From contig CAAGSD010000125.1 of NCBI GenBank assembly GCA_900772845.1, forward strand, positions 1 to 23,841: DNA of 23,841 nucleotides. The letters run 5' to 3'. Position 1 is the first letter of the stretch, and each line of letters starts with the position of its first letter. Source of the stretch: Lachnospiraceae bacterium (GTDB lineage: Bacteria; Bacillota; Clostridia; Lachnospirales; Lachnospiraceae). The notes below the pieces were generated by a model, which had not been told where the DNA came from, made no database searches, and was given only the letters and a program-made list of their open reading frames with translations. The position numbers and the translations under genes were made by a program. Of this stretch, positions 21,770-23,841 are shown piece after piece.

Positions 21770-21868
21770 TCCCTGTTCTCCGCTGCCTTATTTATTCTAT
21801 ATGATTTTATATGCATTTTCCTCTGGAAATATCTGCCGAAAATTAAGAAATCCTTTCGTTTTAGGCTC

Positions 21869-21898
21869 TTGCATGGCATCACGGATTCAGCGTATAAT
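21869..21898 (+). promoter_or_regulatory. Candidate promoter giving a leaderless sortase mRNA
   Basis: A perfect TATAAT lies at 21893-21898, only 6 nt before the sortase ATG at 21905. The -35, TTGCAT (21869-21874), is weak and 18 nt away. If used, transcription would start at or next to the ATG. No Shine-Dalgarno sequence is visible in the 20 nt before this ATG, which agrees with a leaderless transcript. Confidence 0.45.
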
Positions 21899-21904
21899 AA
21901 ATAT

Positions 21905-22789
21905 ATGAAATCAGATAAAAAAACTCTTTCCATTATTTTGTTTGTTCTGGCTGGGATCTGTGTTCTGGCAGCGGTGATTCTATCTATAAAAGGCCGTCTG
22001 GAGGACCGGCACATGGAGGAGGCTGTGGATGCAGTGCGTCCGACGGTTTCGACCGATGTTGCTGCAGAAACTTCTTCTGCGGAATCTTATGCAGCAACGG
22101 AAACTGTCGCTTCGGAACCCGGTACCGGCTCCACCATAAGTGAGACTCTTTCTTCCGATGAATCAGGCTCCATTGATCGTATTGCCAATCCTTACACCGA
22201 CAGTTTTCTTGCCAACAAGGATATGGCTGCCTGGCTCCGGATTCCGGGGACCAATATTGACTATCCTGTCATGTGGACTCCTGAAGATGAAACCTATTAT
22301 CTCTATCGTGCTTTTGACGGCAGCGAAAACAAAAACGGCTGTCTGCTATTGGACACTGACAGCTGTCTGGATCCTCTGACTACCAACCTTATTATTCACG
22401 GACACAATATGAAATCCGGTGCCATGTTCGGTAACCTGACAGATTACGAGGATCAGGCTTTCTACGAAAAACATAAAAATATCATCCTGTACACCGAAGA
22501 GTGTCAGCGCAATTATGAAGTGATCGCTGTCTTCCGCTCCCAGGTATACCGGAAAACCGATGAGGTATTTAAGTTCTACAAATTTTTCCAGGCCGGCACC
22601 CGGGAAGAATTTGATGACTTTTATAACAATATTAAACAATTATCCCAGTACGACACCGGCGTTACCGCAGAGTTTGGAGATCATTTTCTTACGTTATCCA
22701 CTTGTGTATACCACGTAGAGCAGGGACGTTTTGTCGTGGTCGCAAAGGAAGTGGAGCCCGGTGATTTTTATCTTCCCGTACAGGAATAA
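21905..22789 (+). CDS. srtB: Class B sortase
   Basis: This is a 294-residue membrane-anchored cysteine transpeptidase. One N-terminal transmembrane helix (about 8-28) is followed by a Ser/Thr/Glu-rich linker (about 40-90) and a sortase domain (about 95-290). The catalytic residues are present: His167 in IIHGHNMKSGAMFG, Cys267 in LTLSTCVYH and Arg275 in QGRFVVVAKEV. MAAWLRIPGTNIDYPV is the usual opening of class B sortases. The next gene, 25 bp on, encodes a protein with a VPKTG anchor signal, so that is the likely substrate. The ATG at 21905 is needed to keep the membrane anchor but has no visible ribosome binding site. The symbol follows the class only. Confidence 0.92.
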   Translation: MKSDKKTLSIILFVLAGICVLAAVILSIKGRLEDRHMEEAVDAVRPTVSTDVAAETSSAESYAATETVASEPGTGSTISETLSSDESGSIDRIANPYTDSFLANKDMAAWLRIPGTNIDYPVMWTPEDETYYLYRAFDGSENKNGCLLLDTDSCLDPLTTNLIIHGHNMKSGAMFGNLTDYEDQAFYEKHKNIILYTEECQRNYEVIAVFRSQVYRKTDEVFKFYKFFQAGTREEFDDFYNNIKQLSQYDTGVTAEFGDHFLTLSTCVYHVEQGRFVVVAKEVEPGDFYLPVQE

Positions 22790-22814
22790 TCCACAGACTA
22801 TCAGGAGGTTGCCT

Positions 22815-23681
22815 ATGAAGAGACTCAAAAAGTTCGTCGCACTGCTCACGGTCGCTGCTGTATGCTTCACTGTTCCCGGTCTGGGAAAGCTTACGGTAAA
22901 AGCTGCAGAACCTGTCACCTACGTTGTCAGTTATTCTTCTGAAAAAGGAGATTGGATGTACAAGCAGGCATCCAGCTGGTCCGATGAAGCGTCGGAGCGG
23001 GAGCTGTACTATATGCAGCAGAGCATTAAAGATGGGGATTATGTTGTCGTTGATAACAATAACGGCTCCGGCAATTCAAAGTCTCTGAAATTATCTGTCC
23101 GGTTAGGCAATCTGACCGTGAGATCCTCCGCAGGAGAAACAGCTGTAGTTTATGCAAACGGTTATGACAATGTCTTTGTTCTGGTAAACACCACTGCAGC
23201 AATTAATGGTGATGTTTCTCATGCTTATGTGTACGGTAATGCCAGAGCCAACTTCAACAATAATGTAGATACTCTGGAAATGCTCGGTACCGAAGATGAG
23301 TCTGGGAACAATCTTCACGCTTATATCGGGTGTCTGGGTACTGTAAATCATCTCATTGCAAAAGATAACCGTGATCAGCTCACATACTATGAAGCTTACA
23401 ATTTCGCACAAGGGAAGCTGACCGTTGAAGACGGCTCTCTGAAGACAGCCGGGCAGTACTACAGCAAGACCGAGGCGGCTTCTGCCGCAGCTCCTGCCCC
23501 TGTTGCCGAACAGCCTGCTCAGACAACTGCTCCCACACAGTCTGTACAGAACACCGCTTCCTCTTCTGCATATGATGATGTTCCCAAGACCGGGGAAACT
23601 TCTATGGCAGTCTGGTTCCTGAGTGCGGCTGCGGTATGCCTGATCGGCGGATATGCTGTTCGTAGAAAACATGTTCAGTAA
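22815..23681 (+). CDS. Cell-wall anchored surface protein with VPKTG sorting signal
   Basis: This is a 288-residue secreted protein. The signal peptide covers about 1-31 (KKFVALLTVAAVCFTVPGLG, likely cleaved after VKA). The body (about 32-215) is rich in Asn, Asp, Val and Tyr, with beta-strand repeats of uneven length. A Pro/Ala/Thr/Ser-rich wall-spanning linker runs about 220-252. The C-terminal sorting signal is complete: VPKTG (256-260), hydrophobic helix (264-280) and positive tail RRKH. Clostridial class B sortases often use xPxTG motifs, so the adjacent sortase fits. The function of the body is unknown; an adhesin-like or scaffold role is only a guess. The ATG at 22815 has AGGAGG 6 nt upstream. 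No terminator is visible after the stop. Confidence 0.9.
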   Translation: MKRLKKFVALLTVAAVCFTVPGLGKLTVKAAEPVTYVVSYSSEKGDWMYKQASSWSDEASERELYYMQQSIKDGDYVVVDNNNGSGNSKSLKLSVRLGNLTVRSSAGETAVVYANGYDNVFVLVNTTAAINGDVSHAYVYGNARANFNNNVDTLEMLGTEDESGNNLHAYIGCLGTVNHLIAKDNRDQLTYYEAYNFAQGKLTVEDGSLKTAGQYYSKTEAASAAAPAPVAEQPAQTTAPTQSVQNTASSSAYDDVPKTGETSMAVWFLSAAAVCLIGGYAVRRKHVQ

Positions 23682-23700
23682 ATAGAAAGTTAATGAAATA

Positions 23701-23841
23701 AATATCGGCAAACCGGACGAACTCCCGGAGCGGCAGAAGGCCCTCAGGCAGGTATCGGTCTCCGAGTGTGAATTTTCTAAAGCAGTGGATAAAGGATATC
23801 TCATCCGGACGGGCACGGCTCTAGGCGACATCCATGTCGCC
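23701..23841 (+). other. Possible coding fragment running off the window, start not visible
   Basis: After the surface protein stop, one plus-strand frame stays open from 23686 to the window end and reads NIGKPDELPERQKALRQVSV, then about 27 more residues ending GTALGDIHVA. It has no ATG, GTG or TTG with a ribosome binding site near its beginning. Base content changes: 37 of 60 bases at 23701-23760 are G or C. A hairpin, GGCGACAT with ATGTCGCC, sits at 23824-23841. I do not recognise a family. It could be the remains of a decayed gene or the edge of acquired DNA. Confidence 0.3.

Noticed and set aside
23103..23831. 242-residue minus-strand frame opposite the VPKTG protein
   Set aside because: The plus strand has signal peptide, sorting signal and AGGAGG. 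The minus frame is low-complexity Ser/Arg/Cys and starts inside the terminal inverted repeat.

Overview
The window is a chromosomal segment of a Gram-positive anaerobe, most likely a member of Lachnospiraceae (Clostridia). The clues are moderate GC, AGGAGG-type ribosome binding sites, an F-ATPase operon led by atpZ and atpI, a c subunit with the Na+-binding signature, a CwlD-type amidase, a SleB-like hydrolase fused to a coiled coil, a class B sortase with a VPKTG substrate, and a DUF6020-type membrane protein. I cannot name the genus from sequence alone.

Layout, left to right. (1) 1-151 is a non-coding stretch built from nested inverted repeats. (2) 152-4345, minus strand: a small conserved unknown protein, a class I methyltransferase and a large secreted or anchored protein with a peptidase C39-like tail. 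(3) 4442-11758, minus strand: the complete F1Fo ATP synthase operon, read as atpZ, atpI, atpB, atpE, atpF, atpH, atpA, atpG, atpD, atpC. It has a good sigma-A-type promoter at 11848-11876 and a strong intrinsic terminator whose stem overlaps the last codons of atpC. (4) 11932-13093, plus strand: a divergent pair, a PAT-like GNAT acetyltransferase and a DUF402 protein, with their own promoter. (5) 13095-13326: a 65-bp tandem repeat and a very long bidirectional terminator hairpin. (6) 13326-20868, minus strand: a co-directional series read as DUF6020 protein, tsaC/sua5, rpiB, upp, comEB, SleB-like hydrolase, GGDEF protein. (7) 21044-21769, minus strand: cwlD. (8) 21905-23681, plus strand: class B sortase followed by its likely wall-anchored substrate. 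(9) 23682-23841: a GC-richer tail with an open frame lacking a start, cut by the window end.

How it fits together: the tsaC-rpiB-upp-atp order resembles the conserved Firmicutes neighbourhood seen in Bacillus. Here comEB, a cell-wall hydrolase, a diguanylate cyclase and the GNAT/DUF402 pair lie between upp and atp. The ATP synthase is predicted to couple to Na+, because the c subunit carries Gln30, Val61, Glu63, Thr64, Thr65 and Tyr68 in the spacing of the Ilyobacter and Acetobacterium Na+ rings. The right end is a cell-envelope region (amidase, sortase, sortase substrate). Most of the window is housekeeping. The less ordinary items are the 65-bp repeat that shares 16 nt with the 3' end of the adjacent GGDEF gene, the apparently leaderless sortase transcript, the C39-like domain with no visible catalytic His, and the structured left edge. 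I found no CRISPR array, rRNA, tRNA, insertion sequence or clear defence system.
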